Positions 22,288 through 32,089 of a DNA stretch of 64,000 nt are shown in pieces (the stretch's first letter is position 1; each line of letters starts with the position of its first letter). Origin of the DNA: Lepidodermella squamata (lineage: Eukaryota; Gastrotricha); NCBI GenBank assembly GCA_047495785.1, contig JBLDXI010000032.1:2542001-2606000 (forward strand). The letters are read 5' to 3'. A program made the translations under genes and the position numbers. The notes under the pieces are model-generated. The model did no database searches. It was not told where the DNA came from and was given only the letters and a program-made list of their open reading frames with translations.

Positions 22288-23052
22288 ATGTCTCAACGTC
22301 ACTTGGGCGAGTATTCGCGTTACGAATTCATTCAAGCAATCCGACGTGGCAATCTCTCAGCTGTTCAAGCTCTTTTCAACAAATACGGTCGCCACATTCT
22401 GGAACCTTTGTACCTATCTGATTGCTGTGCTGGCTTTCTTTACCCGATTGTCGAAGCTATTCATGCCCCTTCTAATGCGGGTGAAATAGTTCGATTTCTA
22501 GTCGAAAATGGGGCTGACCTTCAAACTTGTCGATTCGACGAATCTCCGTCCTTATTTCATGGGATATTATGGTTTACGCTACGATTTCCTGAAGGTGCGC
22601 TCAAGTTTGTTCGCTCTTTAACTGCCTCTTCATTTCTTGAAACTGCAATTTTCGACGGAATTTTGAGGGAGCTTTTGCGTATTGGGGACATTCCAAAGTT
22701 GGAAGTCATTTTGAAATTCCTTCTTGTTCCACTTCTTCGCTGTGGTGCTTTTGTAAGTCCTGATTTATTGTACAAATCTCACATTTTTAACCAGCTAGTC
22801 GAGTTAGATCGGGATATCGCAATTTTGACCAAGAAATCTGCCTTGTTAATGCAAATTTTTGTTCAGGCCACATGGGCGCTTGACTCGCCCTATCCGATTG
22901 TCTTCAAGCTTCGCTCACTTCAGAACAATTGCCGCGTTGTGATTTTACGTAATTTGTCCCCGGGTTTTGACTCACGTTTTCGTGCTATAAATTCTTTCAA
23001 TATACCGTTTTGCTTAATTGATTATCTCAATTTTACTGATCTCGATATTTGA
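22288..23052 (+). CDS. Ankyrin-repeat SOCS-box protein, array copy 2 (short, reduced)
   Basis: Single exon, 254 aa from the ATG at 22288. It has a short N-terminal ankyrin pair (FIQAIRRGNLSAVQALF, then IVRFLVENGADL) and an elongin-binding box reading SLQNNCRVVILRNL. The SOCS C-terminus is degenerate, with NIPFCLIDYLNFTDLDI where others have LGLP. It is the smallest member of the array. It lacks the linker before the BC box and the residues FPR that precede SLQ in most copies. It is intact as an ORF, so it is not called a pseudogene. Copy 3 begins only 81 bases after its stop. Confidence 0.75.
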   Translation: MSQRHLGEYSRYEFIQAIRRGNLSAVQALFNKYGRHILEPLYLSDCCAGFLYPIVEAIHAPSNAGEIVRFLVENGADLQTCRFDESPSLFHGILWFTLRFPEGALKFVRSLTASSFLETAIFDGILRELLRIGDIPKLEVILKFLLVPLLRCGAFVSPDLLYKSHIFNQLVELDRDIAILTKKSALLMQIFVQATWALDSPYPIVFKLRSLQNNCRVVILRNLSPGFDSRFRAINSFNIPFCLIDYLNFTDLDI

Positions 23053-23133
23053 CACTATTTATTGTGATAAAAATATCGGCCCATAAAAATTCATGTCAAA
23101 TTTTGCTTTTCATAGATGGTTATTTAGTCATAA

Positions 23134-24165
23134 ATGGCGTCGGATTTAGAGTTGCAGCTAATTTCGGCGTTGGATGACTCGGATGTTGACGCCTTGGCAT
23201 GTCGCCTGCACCTAGCGTCATCTTCCGGCGCTAAGCTGACTCAAGATCTGCTTTCTACCATGCTCACCGAAGCCATTCGACGCAGTGATAACGCATCGGT
23301 TTCGCTTCTAATCGAAGAATTCGGCGCCAAACCTGACCCGTTTCGTCAAGTCGATGGTCGATGGGTTTACCCACTCCGTGAAGCGATTATTGCCATGGAA
23401 AATGCGTCGTCCTTCGTTGGTGGTAGACCGCGGTCGAGTCACCCGAAAGCAGTTAAAATTGTTCGATTTCTCCTCGGCTTCAAATCAGCCACCTTAATTC
23501 GCCGAGATGATGACGCTAACAAGCTAACCCAGCTTGACTGTTTATTCGCGCTTGCCGCAAACCACCCTGAACTTTGCCATACAATTTTGCCAAATGTCCC
23601 ATCTTCGAGTATCAATTGCTTTCAAAGTGAAGTTTCACCGCTCAGGTCGGTATTTGGTAGATTTCAGTTATACGGCGGGGCCGAAATCCAGATTCCATTT
23701 GTTCGCAGAATTTTCACTAGTGTGATAATTCCGTTTCTAAAAGCCGGGGCTCGCTTGAAGCCTGATGTGTTTTATCCTCGAAACTCTGAATTTGATGAAT
23801 TTGCTCATTACGCGTTTTTGGAAGAGCTTGTTCGCCTCGATTTGTCAAGCAGTTGTGCAATATGGTTCAGGCCTAATGTTGTTACATCGATTTTGCTGGA
23901 GGCACGTGGGCGGTCTGATATTCCGATGATAGATTTGCAAAGGGTCTTTCTCAAAACTGATTACATCAACCGACAGTGTTCCAATAATTTCGCCTCTTTC
24001 CTGCGCCAGCAATTTCCGCGCTCGCTTCAATGCCTCGCCCGTAGTGCCATTCTTCGATACATGCCGCTAGGTTTGGACAAGCGAAGCCGGGCTATCAACG
24101 AACTTTCGCTGCCTCAACGTCTTTCTTCATTTCTTTTGTTCGAAGAATTCGATATCGCAGAGTGA
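23134..24165 (+). CDS. Ankyrin-repeat SOCS-box protein, array copy 3 (short type)
   Basis: Single exon, 343 aa, ATG at 23134, 19 bases after a TTTTCATAG acceptor. Short-type features: an N-terminal helical pair, then LTEAIRRSDNASVSLLIEEFGAKP and a VYPLREAI segment. Each short copy carries an equivalent of that segment. The SOCS box spans ~295-343: QFPRSLQCLARSAILRYMP with LSLPQRLSSFLLFEEFD. The BC box has LAR where others have MCR, so the usual cysteine is replaced by Ala one place off. Elongin-C binding may be weaker. The role is inferred to be that of a ubiquitin-ligase substrate receptor. Confidence 0.82.
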   Translation: MASDLELQLISALDDSDVDALACRLHLASSSGAKLTQDLLSTMLTEAIRRSDNASVSLLIEEFGAKPDPFRQVDGRWVYPLREAIIAMENASSFVGGRPRSSHPKAVKIVRFLLGFKSATLIRRDDDANKLTQLDCLFALAANHPELCHTILPNVPSSSINCFQSEVSPLRSVFGRFQLYGGAEIQIPFVRRIFTSVIIPFLKAGARLKPDVFYPRNSEFDEFAHYAFLEELVRLDLSSSCAIWFRPNVVTSILLEARGRSDIPMIDLQRVFLKTDYINRQCSNNFASFLRQQFPRSLQCLARSAILRYMPLGLDKRSRAINELSLPQRLSSFLLFEEFDIAE

Positions 24166-24369
24166 CTACCTAAGCTTTATAATATAAATTGAATCACAAC
24201 ACCTGGAATAATATTATTGTATAATTCTGCGCACGTTTTATCGGGTTTTTGTTCTGACTTGTTTTTCTGAAGAAAAGTGGTTTTGGATATGTTTAATAAT
24301 TCCTTTGTAATTTCTATTTTAGGGAGGTTTTAGTTGAAAAAGTATATTTTTATTTTAAATTATTTATTA

Positions 24370-25716
24370 ATGAATATTCAATCAACGTCGAGTTCGCCTG
24401 AAAATTCGCCGAAATGCCTTAATATATACGACTGGATTTTTTCGATTTTCCTTGAAGCGAACGGGTCTTTCGACCAAGTTTCGCTGCATTTCGACTACGA
24501 CTTCCCTCAGCGCTTCATCGCAGAACCGCCCTTTCCGCTCCTCGACCCGGCGCCTCTCGCCAACAACAACAACCATGGCAATAACGGCCGGCGTCGAGTT
24601 ATGCTGTACGGTTCGAAACGAACTCTCACCACGGTTTGCTATCAGATGGTTCAAATTCTATTGCAACGGAAGCAACAAGCGTGGCAAGACGTCGAACTTG
24701 AGTTTCTACTCTGGTGTGCCGTCAGTTCATCGGACGCGGAAACTCTGAATCTGTGCCTGAAAGTTACGCGGGAAACTGAGCAATGTTTATCAGCCGGCCT
24801 TTTATCGTCGCTCTTAGGTCGCGCCCTCGAGTTGTTTTTCCTCGATGGCGTCAAACTTCTTCTAAGCTACGGGGCCGATCCGAATAAATCGATTTTAAAG
24901 ATCTCGGAGTTGCATAATAGCCTATTTCTGAACACCTCGTTCGTCGATAAAACCCTAACCGAGATGACGTTGATGTTCATGAAATTCGGTGCAGATCCAT
25001 TAACCCGCGGCTTGTCCGGGCAAATCATGTTGCACGATCTTGGCCGATTGGTTTTACACGCGGCCGATTGCGCGGCTCTGGTGATGAAATCTACCCCGGC
25101 GAGTGGCTACAATATGATGACTGAGCGGCAAAGTAACCAAGTGCCAGCGTTATCGCCCCTCGCCGCCGCGTTTCACAGCGCTAGTTGGTCGCCACAGAAC
25201 CAACGAAGCGCGCGATTGGCGCGCATTTTTTCGTTTGCCGTCATTCCTCTACTACGATGTGGTGCTAGACTTTTACCCGACCCGCTCGATTCTCACGAGG
25301 TGCCGCCGTTTCTCTTCCTACCCGAACTTCACGCTGCTGTTATGGAATGTTACGCATTATGGGGCGCACGTTTTGGGCCCTATGCGTTTGCGCTTATTGC
25401 GCTAGAAGCGCGACAAAAAATGTCGCTGGACGTGGCTCGGCTGGCTAGGCTTGAAGCCGCGTTGTTAGCGACACCGAATTCAGCTGACCCGTCTTTCCAC
25501 GCGCGCGTTCGAGACCTGTGCACTTTCATTCGATCGCAGTACCCGCGCTCGCTGCAAGCCATGTGCCGGCATGCAATTCATCGCCACCTGCCCGTTGGCC
25601 AGGAACGGCTGGGTGCTATCAAGTCGCTTGGCTTACCGCCTTGCTTGGACAATTATCTCACCTTTCGCGAATTTGACATCTTACCTGAGGCTTTGGTTGC
25701 CGAAATCGACCAATAA
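24370..25716 (+). CDS. Ankyrin-repeat SOCS-box protein, array copy 4 (long type)
   Basis: Single exon, 448 aa from the ATG at 24370; upstream in-frame codons lack an ATG. Long-type signature LEFLLWCAVSS, then LLSSLLGRALELFFLDGVKL and LLLSYGADPNKS. The SOCS box reads IRSQYPRSLQAMCRHAIHR and SLGLPPCLDNYLTFREFD, most similar to copy 1. Between copies 1 and 4 lie two short copies, so the pair probably split by duplication of a block rather than a single gene. The coding region is GC-richer than its surroundings. Confidence 0.85.
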   Translation: MNIQSTSSSPENSPKCLNIYDWIFSIFLEANGSFDQVSLHFDYDFPQRFIAEPPFPLLDPAPLANNNNHGNNGRRRVMLYGSKRTLTTVCYQMVQILLQRKQQAWQDVELEFLLWCAVSSSDAETLNLCLKVTRETEQCLSAGLLSSLLGRALELFFLDGVKLLLSYGADPNKSILKISELHNSLFLNTSFVDKTLTEMTLMFMKFGADPLTRGLSGQIMLHDLGRLVLHAADCAALVMKSTPASGYNMMTERQSNQVPALSPLAAAFHSASWSPQNQRSARLARIFSFAVIPLLRCGARLLPDPLDSHEVPPFLFLPELHAAVMECYALWGARFGPYAFALIALEARQKMSLDVARLARLEAALLATPNSADPSFHARVRDLCTFIRSQYPRSLQAMCRHAIHRHLPVGQERLGAIKSLGLPPCLDNYLTFREFDILPEALVAEIDQ

Positions 25717-26580
25717 ATGACCTAATAATTGACTTAACACGTTTCATGTTGTTTGAATTGATGGGTGGGAGTTACAACTGTCAGTTTTTGGAAAAAAAAT
25801 CCCAATAGCTTCTTATTATAATTATCGCAAGGAAATCTATCGCGTGCTCTGCTTGCAATCTTTCTCCCATGTTATACTTCTCTACCTCCATATGGCGTCA
25901 ACCTATGCGTCTGTTCACCTGTAATGCTCATTGAACCTTCGTATATCTATAATAATTTATTCAATCAATTCTATGGTGTTTTGGTAAAACTTTATTAATT
26001 TATAAAATTGTTGATGAAAACGCGAAACACTGCCGCCTAAATGTGACCTGAAATTGATAGAGAAGAATTCTATTTGTTGTTGTGCACACTTTTTTCTTTT
26101 TCACTTTTTAAATCATGCAAAGTGCCGAACGTTCTTTATTCTCGGTTTAATATTTCAAATTGCCGACTTTTCAAAACCGTGAAGTGTCGTTATATCTTGT
26201 TGAAATTGTGAGATGTACGTTGAAATTCATTTGTAATATAATCAAAGGGAGAGATCTTTTCAATAACTTTTATTCGATCAGAAAAAAATCTATTTAAACC
26301 GATCTAACTGCCCTCGGTTTCGGATTTTTATCAATCGCATTTGCCTGCCTGATTTTTTTATATTGAAACAAATTTGTGCATTTTATGTTCATTTTGAACA
26401 CTTTTATTTGTACTCTTTTTAGCTGTATATAATGCATCATCATCGTATTCGTTTATGTTTTATTAGCACTGGTGGTGTATTTAAATGCAGAAATATCCGG
26501 ATTCGAAAAAAAGCGAAAAGAAATTAAAAATGCCTCCTTAATAATTTTACAATATTTTTTTTTTATTTTAGATTTTTATT
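25717..26580. other. Intergenic region between array copies 4 and 5
   Basis: About 860 bp, very AT-rich. It ends in a long T-run with AG ten bases before the copy 5 ATG. No coding sequence or terminal repeats are seen. Confidence 0.6.
26570..26571 (+). promoter_or_regulatory. Predicted trans-splice (or 5' UTR intron) acceptor
   Basis: TTTTATTTTAG ends ten bases before the ATG at 26581. Confidence 0.5.
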
Positions 26581-27573
26581 ATGGCGTTATGTTCGGCGTT
26601 TCTGGTACGAACTTTACGGAAAGGTGACGTAGGTGCTTTTGCATCTCGATTTCGTCTCGCATTGTCCATTGGCGATTCATTTTCGGACATGTGTCTCTCT
26701 TTTTTACTCACTTCCGCGATAGAGCGCGGATGCGTCGGCGCCGTTCGCTTGTTGTTGTCGGAATTCGGCGCAGATCCGACTCGCTCTTACACTACTTACA
26801 ATGGTACAACAGTGTATCCGCTGACGGAAACTCTGCGTTCCGCAAAATTTTCGCGTGGGCACTTCGTGATGGGCGGCGACGGAAGATGCCGAACCGTCAC
26901 GTGCGAAATCATTCGTTTACTACTTGAAGCAGGGGCTATGGAAAAGTGGCCTCAAACGGGGGATTTCAAACTCATTTTATGGACCTACCTCTTTGAGAGC
27001 GTAAAACACGCGCCTGATGCAGTTGCTTTAATTATAGCATCTGCACCTCCTAGCTTTTATTTGAGCCAGTCGTCATCTGAAGATCAATTTTCTCCCATCG
27101 ATCATTTACTTCAAAATTACTTGAACCCCGTCAAGTCGAGAGAAAATTTCCTCGACTTTGCCACGCTAGTTGACTTTATCATCGTGCCTTTTCTTCGTCA
27201 AGGCGCCGGGCTGCGCGTTCTCGATCGTTATTACATGTTAAAAGTCTTGAAATTCGACGTATCTTACGCAGCCGTGATGGCTAGCAGAGCGCGCCCTAAC
27301 CTTGCCAGTAGCATCGTTGTCGAAGCTAGCTGGACTACCTCGTTCAAGTCCAAATTACTGAAGACTTCGTTAGTTTCGAACCGCCTTTTTGCCGAGTTTT
27401 TACGCTGTCACTTCCCGCGTTCGTTGCAGTCGGCGTGTCGAACCGCCATCCTGCGCCGCCTTCCGCCGGGTCGAGACCGATTGCAAGCAATCGCTAGCCT
27501 CGAACTGCCGGCTTGTCTTTCCAGCTACCTTAATTTTTCCGATTTGTGCATTTACTTCGACTGTCAAACCTGA
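26581..27573 (+). CDS. Ankyrin-repeat SOCS-box protein, array copy 5 (short type)
   Basis: Single exon, 330 aa. Short-type N-terminus with LLTSAIERGCVGAVRLLLSE and FGADPTRS, followed by the VYPLTETL segment also seen in copies 3 and 6. The SOCS box spans ~280-325: HFPRSLQSACRTAILRRLP and LELPACLSSYLNFSDL. The BC-box cysteine is present. Predicted to recruit elongin B/C. The start is fixed by the acceptor ten bases upstream. Confidence 0.85.
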   Translation: MALCSAFLVRTLRKGDVGAFASRFRLALSIGDSFSDMCLSFLLTSAIERGCVGAVRLLLSEFGADPTRSYTTYNGTTVYPLTETLRSAKFSRGHFVMGGDGRCRTVTCEIIRLLLEAGAMEKWPQTGDFKLILWTYLFESVKHAPDAVALIIASAPPSFYLSQSSSEDQFSPIDHLLQNYLNPVKSRENFLDFATLVDFIIVPFLRQGAGLRVLDRYYMLKVLKFDVSYAAVMASRARPNLASSIVVEASWTTSFKSKLLKTSLVSNRLFAEFLRCHFPRSLQSACRTAILRRLPPGRDRLQAIASLELPACLSSYLNFSDLCIYFDCQT

Positions 27574-28050
27574 GAAATAACACAACAGTTTTTTAAACAG
27601 TTTCACACTCGATACTGTCAAATTTATTTTCAGATCATGGAGTTGAAGGTTTCTCTGGGGATGCACAATTACCTTTGTTTTCAATAAAATCGTTATGTTT
27701 GCTTGTTAAAAACTTGACAATTGGATTTCCGAAATTAACCGTTTTATCTACATTTTCTTTACACTGAACGCGGAATATCATTGAATTATTGATTTCGTTA
27801 ATAATTTCTTAGTTACTGGTTGGTCTGATTTGGGTTGAATTCACTAGAGATCTCAGATCTCAGAGAGGGATTAGTTATGTACCAATCGATAAATTACGAT
27901 TCGTCTCGAGTTACGCCGGTTGGGTCATTGAAGTAGTTGCGACGGAGGCCGACGAACAGAGCTTGCATGCTGCGAGTTTTTACTATTTTTCCACATTTTT
28001 ACGAATTTTAGGGTCCGAAATTTTACCAGTTCTGCTTCGCTGGCCGGATA
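27574..28050. other. Intergenic region between array copies 5 and 6
   Basis: About 480 bp. A small near-palindrome of AGATCTC units lies around 27846-27866. The acceptor AG at 28010-28011 precedes copy 6 by 39 bases. No gene is seen. Confidence 0.55.
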
Positions 28051-29112
28051 ATGTCGGAATCGCTGGAAAAAGAGTTAATGACCGCACTCGGCAGCGACAA
28101 TCCAGTCAGATTCGATCACTGCCTCCGAGCTGTTCTCAGCGTGAGAAATGGTGACATGACCCGCTTTCTCTCGGAGCTGCTGATTCAAGCGATTCGACGC
28201 GGCAATGTTCGTATTGTACGTCATTTATTGGAGGTGTTTCGCGTCCCGGCAGTCAGGATTATCAACTACCCTGTGAAAGATGCCCTCGCTCCCTATAACC
28301 CATTAACTGAAGCTTTGACTCACAGCCGCATCGCTACTTACGGTATTGACGATTCTTCTGGTAAACGAGTGACCGCTGTTGGTGAAATTTTGCGTCTTCT
28401 CTTTCTTTATGGAGCGAAGTTCGAAAATTGTTGTGATCATTACCATTCCTGTCCACTTTATGATTACGTCTTCAAGTTGGCTAACGATGCCCCAGATGCG
28501 GCTATTGTTCTTCTAAGCTCATCGCCGATTTGGATCCACAAATCGCGGTTCGGTCAATCATTTTCTCCTTTGGACCATTTCCTGTTCACTACTCTGCATA
28601 ATCTCACGAAGGTCCGTCAATGGGAGGCAGAATTTTCAAATAATCTCGCGAAATGTCGTAATATTCTCAAATATGCTGTACTGCCACTTATTCGCTTGGG
28701 GGCTGGAATTCGCAGTTCTTTCTCCAAAACATTGGACAACTTGCTGGCTTTTGATTCACGTTTTAGTTCAGCAGTCTGGAACAGGTATGAATTGATTCGA
28801 CAGAACTGCTAAAAATCTAGCTTCATCATCTCTGATTTTCTCAGGCCGGATATGCTGTTTCGGATGTTCTGCGAAGTTTTACGGATGTCTCCCTTTGATG
28901 GCAATAAAGAGAATTACGTTTTTTCGTCTCTGGTTTACAATCGCTTTCGACATTTGCGATTTGACTACCCTCGACCGCTGCAACATCGATGTCGAACAGC
29001 TATATTGCGACGCCTTCCGGCAGGGCCTAATCGAATTTCTGCCATCAAGTCGCTGAAACTACCCGCTTGCCTTACTGAATTTCTCAATTTTTCTGACTAT
29101 GAAATCGAGTGA
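28051..29112 (+). CDS. Ankyrin-repeat SOCS-box protein, array copy 6 (short type, two exons)
   Basis: Exons 28051-28784 and 28845-29112 encode 333 aa. It is the only array member with a visible coding intron; the 60 bp intron joins R|PDM just before the C-terminal domain. Short-type ankyrin part: LLIQAIRRGNVRIVRHLLEV, YNPLTEAL, and EILRLLFLYGAKF. The SOCS box reads DYPRPLQHRCRTAILRRLP and LKLPACLTEFLNFSDYEIE. Pro replaces Ser in the BC box, which known elongin-binding boxes tolerate. Spacing to copy 7 is 174 bases. Confidence 0.85.
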
Positions 29113-29272
29113 AGAAACACTGCTGTGCTCAATTTTGCTACTTACAACATTTTATCATCAAGTTCTGTTTTGGCTCAGATTTGATAATTTTTATACGCTG
29201 TTTACAATATATTTCAATTTTACATTCCACATCATTAAATTTTACTTGATTTTAATTTACACTTTTATATTT

Positions 29273-29274
29273 AG
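29273..29274 (+). promoter_or_regulatory. Predicted trans-splice acceptor
   Basis: TTTTATATTTAG ends 12 bases before the ATG at 29287. It lies in the 174 bp gap after copy 6. Confidence 0.5.
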
Positions 29275-29286
29275 GCGCATTAATTT

Positions 29287-30597
29287 ATGACGTCTTGTCA
29301 ACATGGCTCGAAAACGCAAGAAAATTCGACTGAAATTCAGCGCCGTGTTTTTGTGAATTTTGACGCAGCAACAGCTCGGCGCCTTGGCCTTGACATCGAT
29401 TTACTGCTAGCCGTAATAAGCGACTCGATACGATCAGCAGGCTTGCAAGACAGCGCCATCCAAGTTGAATTGAAGCGCCTTTTTTCGTCTACGCACCTTT
29501 TCCTCGGTTTTCCGAATTTTGTACTTGCTGACCCTTTTTACCACAATGGTTACACACTAGCTTTGAGGGCTGATTCGAATAATGATGTTTTGATCAAGGT
29601 ATTTCGAGAAATTGCGGCTCAATTGAGCTGCGAATGCTCATGCTACGAACCTATCGCCTCCTTAAAAATATTACTATGGTCGTCGGTGTGTCTTGCGGAC
29701 TACAAGAATATACTGCATTGCCTTGAGTTGGCTCTAGATCTAGAGCAGTTTGATGCTATAGCAACTACCTCCCTTCTGGTGTACGCGATTCAAGTGGCTG
29801 ATTTGAAAATGCTCAGGCTCCTGCTGGAATTTAACGTGTCTCCTAATTGTCAAAGCAAGTATTTCCCCCAACCTTTAATGCAGGCCGCCAGATTGGGCTC
29901 AATGTCGACGTTGGTTCGCAACCATAATCATTCAGACAAAATTTTTGCGAAAATTACGCGTCTACTCCTTAAATTCGGCGCGAATCCTTCGTTAAAATCA
30001 GTTCATGGCTCGCTACCAGTTCACTGCTTGTTTTCGCTGGCTATCAAAGGGCCTAGTGTTGGCGCTATTCTAATTGCTAAAAGTGACCCTGCAGCTTTTG
30101 ACGAGTTGAGTAATGAATTTTCAGATCGAAATAGCCACATCAACGCGTTGGCGAAATGTTTTTACGCAATATCAGTTTCGAGAAATCACGATAACGTGAT
30201 GAAAATTCTACGAAATGCAGTCATACCGCAAATACAGCTGGGTGCAAAGATGATCCCGGATGGTCTGAATGACTGGTTTTTGATTCGCGGGCTCGCTAAA
30301 CTAAACGAGCCTGTTGTTTTGACTGCTTTTATCGCAGCTAGGCAATCGTCTAGCATGAAAAGCAGTATACTTATCGGCTATTCGAAATTTGAAAATCAAG
30401 GCTCGGAAGTCGATAGATTTATTAAGCGGTTGCGTGCTGAATTTCCTCGAAACTTACAAGCTATTTGCCGTGTGGCAATTTTGAAGCACCTCCAGCGTGG
30501 CGTTACTGCTAGACCTATGGCCATTGATTCGCTCGGTTTGCCTGATTGTTTGATGAGATATCTTAAATTTGGTGACATTACCTCGGTGATTGATTGA
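29287..30597 (+). CDS. Ankyrin-repeat SOCS-box protein, array copy 7 (long type)
   Basis: Single exon, 436 aa. Long-type signature LKILLWSSVCLADYKNI, then LKMLRLLLEFNVSPN and ITRLLLKFGANPSL. The SOCS box is at ~385-430: EFPRNLQAICRVAILKHLQ and LGLPDCLMRYLKFGD. Asn replaces Ser at the start of the BC box. Likely substrate receptor of an elongin-cullin ligase, substrate unknown. The next array member begins 136 bases after its stop. Confidence 0.84.
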   Translation: MTSCQHGSKTQENSTEIQRRVFVNFDAATARRLGLDIDLLLAVISDSIRSAGLQDSAIQVELKRLFSSTHLFLGFPNFVLADPFYHNGYTLALRADSNNDVLIKVFREIAAQLSCECSCYEPIASLKILLWSSVCLADYKNILHCLELALDLEQFDAIATTSLLVYAIQVADLKMLRLLLEFNVSPNCQSKYFPQPLMQAARLGSMSTLVRNHNHSDKIFAKITRLLLKFGANPSLKSVHGSLPVHCLFSLAIKGPSVGAILIAKSDPAAFDELSNEFSDRNSHINALAKCFYAISVSRNHDNVMKILRNAVIPQIQLGAKMIPDGLNDWFLIRGLAKLNEPVVLTAFIAARQSSSMKSSILIGYSKFENQGSEVDRFIKRLRAEFPRNLQAICRVAILKHLQRGVTARPMAIDSLGLPDCLMRYLKFGDITSVID

Positions 30598-30716
30598 TTG
30601 GTTTTCTTTATATAATCCCGGTGAAAAGATCTATTTTATCTTTATTTTACTGAAGTTTTTGTGCCTCTTTTTGACTAAAAATATACCTATTGGTTATTTT
30701 CTAATTTTGATTTTTT

Positions 30717-30718
30717 AG
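30717..30718 (+). promoter_or_regulatory. Predicted trans-splice acceptor
   Basis: GATTTTTTAG ends 15 bases before the ATG at 30734, within the 136 bp gap after copy 7. Confidence 0.5.
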
Positions 30719-30733
30719 TGTTTTAATAATTAT

Positions 30734-31861
30734 ATGGGAAGCTCGATAAGCTCTCGTCGCGATGATGCTCATTTTCTTGGCATGTGGTCTGCCATTCGAA
30801 ATTACGACGACGACGCTTTACTCGAACTATTGAAGCAACGCCGATCTGAAAAACTCAAATTCGCCATCCGCTCTTGTCTATTACACAGTTCAATAATTCG
30901 CGGCAATCTCGGCGCTATTCGTTTGCTACTTGAGTCAGGATTCGACCTTCAAAAAGCGGCGAGAAATGGATTTTTCCCCATGGCAACCGCCGCTGAGTAT
31001 TCCGTTTTCGGCCCTAGTAGGATGACAAGTGAAATATCAGTTCCAGTTTCTTCAGTTTCGTTAACAACGACCCCAGTTCGATCGACGTGCTACGAGACAA
31101 TGCGGATGTTACTGGACAATGGTGCCAAGATTACCTATACCGTAGAGCCAAATAAATCGAACCCGTTGCGGTTCATTCACAGAATCGCTGTTCAAGCGCC
31201 TGATGCTGCTGAGTTGCTGTTTCAAAATATGACGCCGGAAGAGATGAACGCGAACTGTTGCGACCCGGGTATATCACCCCTCAGCGCGTGTTTTCTCTAC
31301 GTTTGCTTCTACTACAAACACGGCGAAATCGCTGATACACCAAATTTGGCCGCAGTTTTTGGCTCGGCTATTCTACCCCTGCTTCGCTACGGGGCTTTGT
31401 GTAACCCTGATGTTTTTCAAAAAGCGTGGCTTTCTTCTCACATGTTTGCAGCGGCCGCTGAACTGGACGCGGATTGCAGTGTGGCGCTGTGGGGCCGACC
31501 TAATGTGATCACGCAGCTTCTTATTGCCACGCTGAGACGCGGCGATTTTGATTCGTATCGCTTCAGCAATTTGAGTGGTAGTCTGTCAAAACGGGTTGAC
31601 TCGAGCGGGCCAATGCGGAATTTTGTTAGATACGTCAAATCGCAATTTCCTCTCACCCTTCAATCGCTGTGTCGGATTTCGATTTTGCGGAAAATGCCTC
31701 TAGGTTACAAGCGGGTGGAAGCTGTTCGAAGTCTAGGTCTGCCGAAACCTCTGCTGGAATTTTTGTTATTCAAAGAATTCGACCTACCTTTTATACCACC
31801 GACTCCGGCTAATTACCGGCGAAATTCATACGCGTCGCGTACTAATTCAAATTTCGAATAA
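30734..31861 (+). CDS. Ankyrin-repeat SOCS-box protein, array copy 8 (short type, myristoylation motif)
   Basis: Single exon, 375 aa. The start MGSSISSRRD fits the N-myristoylation consensus (Gly2, small residue at 3, Ser at 6) and is followed by basic residues, so membrane attachment is plausible. No other copy has this. Ankyrin cores: IIRGNLGAIRLLLESGFDL and MRMLLDNGAKI. The SOCS box reads QFPLTLQSLCRISILRKMP and LGLPKPLLEFLLFKEFDLP, then a ~20-residue tail rich in Pro, Asn and Arg. LGLPKP is the closest in the array to the LPxP motif of cullin-5 boxes. Confidence 0.85.
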   Translation: MGSSISSRRDDAHFLGMWSAIRNYDDDALLELLKQRRSEKLKFAIRSCLLHSSIIRGNLGAIRLLLESGFDLQKAARNGFFPMATAAEYSVFGPSRMTSEISVPVSSVSLTTTPVRSTCYETMRMLLDNGAKITYTVEPNKSNPLRFIHRIAVQAPDAAELLFQNMTPEEMNANCCDPGISPLSACFLYVCFYYKHGEIADTPNLAAVFGSAILPLLRYGALCNPDVFQKAWLSSHMFAAAAELDADCSVALWGRPNVITQLLIATLRRGDFDSYRFSNLSGSLSKRVDSSGPMRNFVRYVKSQFPLTLQSLCRISILRKMPLGYKRVEAVRSLGLPKPLLEFLLFKEFDLPFIPPTPANYRRNSYASRTNSNFE

Positions 31862-32074
31862 TTTTGCATTAGTTCTTGTTTAGTTCTCGGGCAAGATAGC
31901 TCATTTACAAGCCTTTCCTGATACAATCTGAATTAAATACCACCCGGTTTTATTTTTGTTCAACTTGAAGCAGTCATTTCTCAATGTTACATTGTAATAA
32001 ATATTTGTGATCTCGCGATGAGAAATAGAATTTGAAAAATAAAGAAAATAGTAAACTGTTTGATTTTTTGTTAT

Positions 32075-32076
32075 AG
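32075..32076 (+). promoter_or_regulatory. Predicted trans-splice (or 5' UTR intron) acceptor
   Basis: GATTTTTTGTTATAG ends 13 bases before the HGSNAT ATG. Confidence 0.45.
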
Positions 32077-32089
32077 AACTACAATTTAA

